From Crocinitomicaceae bacterium (GTDB lineage: Bacteria > Bacteroidota > Bacteroidia > Flavobacteriales_D > Crocinitomicaceae), in contig JAKVAQ010000023.1 of NCBI GenBank assembly GCA_022447665.1, positions 33,603-97,602 of the forward strand: 64,000 nucleotides of DNA, written 5' to 3'. Both the position numbers and the translations under genes were made by a program. Under the pieces are notes generated by a model. It was not told where the DNA came from and did not search any database. It saw only the letters and a list, made by a program, of their open reading frames with translations. Within the stretch, counting starts at the first letter, position 1. Each line of letters starts with the position of its first letter. Shown here piece by piece: positions 63,036 through 64,000 of this stretch.

Positions 63036-63431
63036 ATGGATTACAAGTACGAGACTACACTTATACATTCGACACGTAAAACTCCAGAAATAGAGCTAAA
63101 CGTTGAGGAGGGTAGAATAAAGATTCATGGAATTTCAATACCTGAAAACTCTAAAGTCTTTTACGATCCTCTTTTGAATTGGGTAGGAGACTATCTCAGA
63201 AATCCAAAACCTGAAACCACTTTAATCATTGCACTGCGCTACATGAACAGTAGTACCACAATGATTATCAACAAGATATTAAAGGCTCTTGATCAAGGTA
63301 TCAAAACGCCAAATACGCTGATTTTTGAGTGGCATTACGAAGAAGAGGATTTGGAAATGTATGATGTAGGTCAATATTACCAAGAACTACTTCAAACGAA
63401 TGTGGTTTTCAAGGAAGTAGAAGAAATCTAA
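63036..63431 (+). CDS. SiaC-like regulatory phosphoprotein (DUF1987)
   Basis: 131 residues from ATG at 63036; the frame extends upstream from a TTG at 63003 but that part has no family residues. STRKTPEIELNVEEGRIKIHGISIPENSKVFYDPLLNWV and TTLIIALRYMNSSTTMIINKILKAL match DUF1987, the STAS-like fold of SiaC. SiaC is phosphorylated on a Thr in the 'NSSTT' region and regulates a diguanylate cyclase in Pseudomonas. The partner kinase/phosphatase is not in the window. A near-match -7 box TATCTTTA (63023-63030) ends five bases before the ATG. Confidence 0.88.
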   Translation: MDYKYETTLIHSTRKTPEIELNVEEGRIKIHGISIPENSKVFYDPLLNWVGDYLRNPKPETTLIIALRYMNSSTTMIINKILKALDQGIKTPNTLIFEWHYEEEDLEMYDVGQYYQELLQTNVVFKEVEEI

Positions 63432-63507
63432 TTCACTCATCGAATAATCTAACAGATTCGTCTAAATCGTTTAATTGCAGGGTAACTCTCGTCTTTTTTT
63501 AGCGTAA

Positions 63508-64000
63508 ATTACACAGGTTGAATTAAAGACTACTCTGGATACTCTTTTTATTAAAATACTTTTTGGGTTAACCGCCCTGTTTTCTGTTGGAATAGTCCAC
63601 GCTCAAACAGACTTGGATTGGGCCATTGATGAAACAGGAGGGGGGCTTGCTACTGAGCAGATTACTGATGTATTTGTTGACTCTGTAGGGAACACCTACG
63701 TATGTGGTTTTTTTAATGAAGATGTAACGTTTGGATCTACATTCTACTCCATTGGAGCACTTGAAGAAGCTTTTGTTTATAAAACTGATCCGGATGGAAA
63801 CATACTTTGGGTAGTGAGATCATTTGGGTTAGACGGTGTAGCTCATGCTAACACTTTGTATGTTGATGAGGCAGGAGCAGTATATGTTGGTGGATACTAT
63901 ACTCATTCAGATATGTCTTGGGGTGGCCTTACGGTTCTGCAGGTAAACGGCGAAGATTTTTTCTTAGTTAAAATTGATAAAGATGGCAACCCTATTAACC
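63508..64000 (+). CDS. exported repeat (SBBP-like) protein, 5' part only; start codon irregular
   Basis: The frame runs from the codon after TAA (63505-63507) to the window end, 164 codons. A signal peptide (LFIKILFGLTALFSVG, cleavage after VHA before QTD) is followed by DWAIDETGGGLATEQITDVFVDSVGNTYVCGFF, VYKTDPDGNILWVVRSFG and VDEAGAVYVGGYY. These are SBBP-type propeller units like those in the 45244-47301 gene. No ATG, GTG or TTG is in frame before the signal peptide; ATT at 63508 or a one-base difference near 63518-63524 would be needed. C-terminus lies beyond the window. Confidence 0.75.
   Translation, partial: MTQVELKTTLDTLFIKILFGLTALFSVGIVHAQTDLDWAIDETGGGLATEQITDVFVDSVGNTYVCGFFNEDVTFGSTFYSIGALEEAFVYKTDPDGNILWVVRSFGLDGVAHANTLYVDEAGAVYVGGYYTHSDMSWGGLTVLQVNGEDFFLVKIDKDGNPIN

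Overview
The window is AT-rich DNA from a member of the Bacteroidota, most likely a free-living, possibly marine, Flavobacteriales-type bacterium. The evidence is at least seven secreted proteins ending in type IX secretion (Por-type) sorting domains, promoters with the Bacteroidota -7 box TAnnTTTG, a three-subunit sdhCAB complex, an atpDC pair separated from the other ATP synthase genes, a PcrB-type prenylglyceryl phosphate synthase, and LytTR/TPR two-component proteins. Stop codons are almost all TAA or TAG. There are no rRNA genes, recognisable IS elements, integrases or CRISPR arrays. The genus cannot be resolved from the sequence alone.

Layout. 1-1644: 5' part of a TonB-dependent receptor, a very basic exported protein and a Rieske-like lipoprotein. 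1700-11450: ahcY, then a co-directional block of phosphopantetheinyl transferase, kelch protein, pcrB, CotH-type protein, FG-GAP protein and an RNA methyltransferase. 11503-15289: sufABCD on the minus strand. 15567-19024: sdhCAB. 19092-23900: a glycosyltransferase, a STAS-like protein, an LRR protein, ribF and atpDC. 24045-30323: an envelope block, uppS-bamA-ompH-ompH-murI, followed by two small genes. 30589-33079: membrane and exported proteins, a Zn-ribbon protein and a DUF58 protein.

33166-35981 is the most unusual part. An intact tRNA-Asp is followed by two further copies of its 3' end plus terminator. Between the copies lie a GIY-YIG nuclease reading frame with no normal start codon, a tRNA relic interrupted by small palindromes, and a Crp-type regulator next to an Lnt-like acyltransferase gene. 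This looks like a hot spot of repeated tRNA-associated insertion or duplication.

36076-45099: a TerB-like protein, a divergent HxlR regulator/SDR pair with a repeated GTTAC/GTAAC operator, an SRAP protein, membrane proteins, a methyltransferase, a TauE/SafE permease, and a LytTR response regulator with a TPR histidine kinase that is interrupted by one in-frame TGA. 45244-64000: secreted proteins (SBBP propeller, S8 subtilase, two tandem lysyl-endopeptidase paralogues), a PIG-L deacetylase-miniprotein-symporter-DUF2911 operon, a SiaC-like protein and the start of another repeat protein.

Together the genes cover envelope biogenesis (uppS, bamA, ompH, murI), respiration (sdh, atpDC), cofactor and Fe-S supply (ribF, suf), methyl-cycle housekeeping (ahcY), and a large investment in extracellular proteases and adhesin-like proteins exported by type IX secretion.
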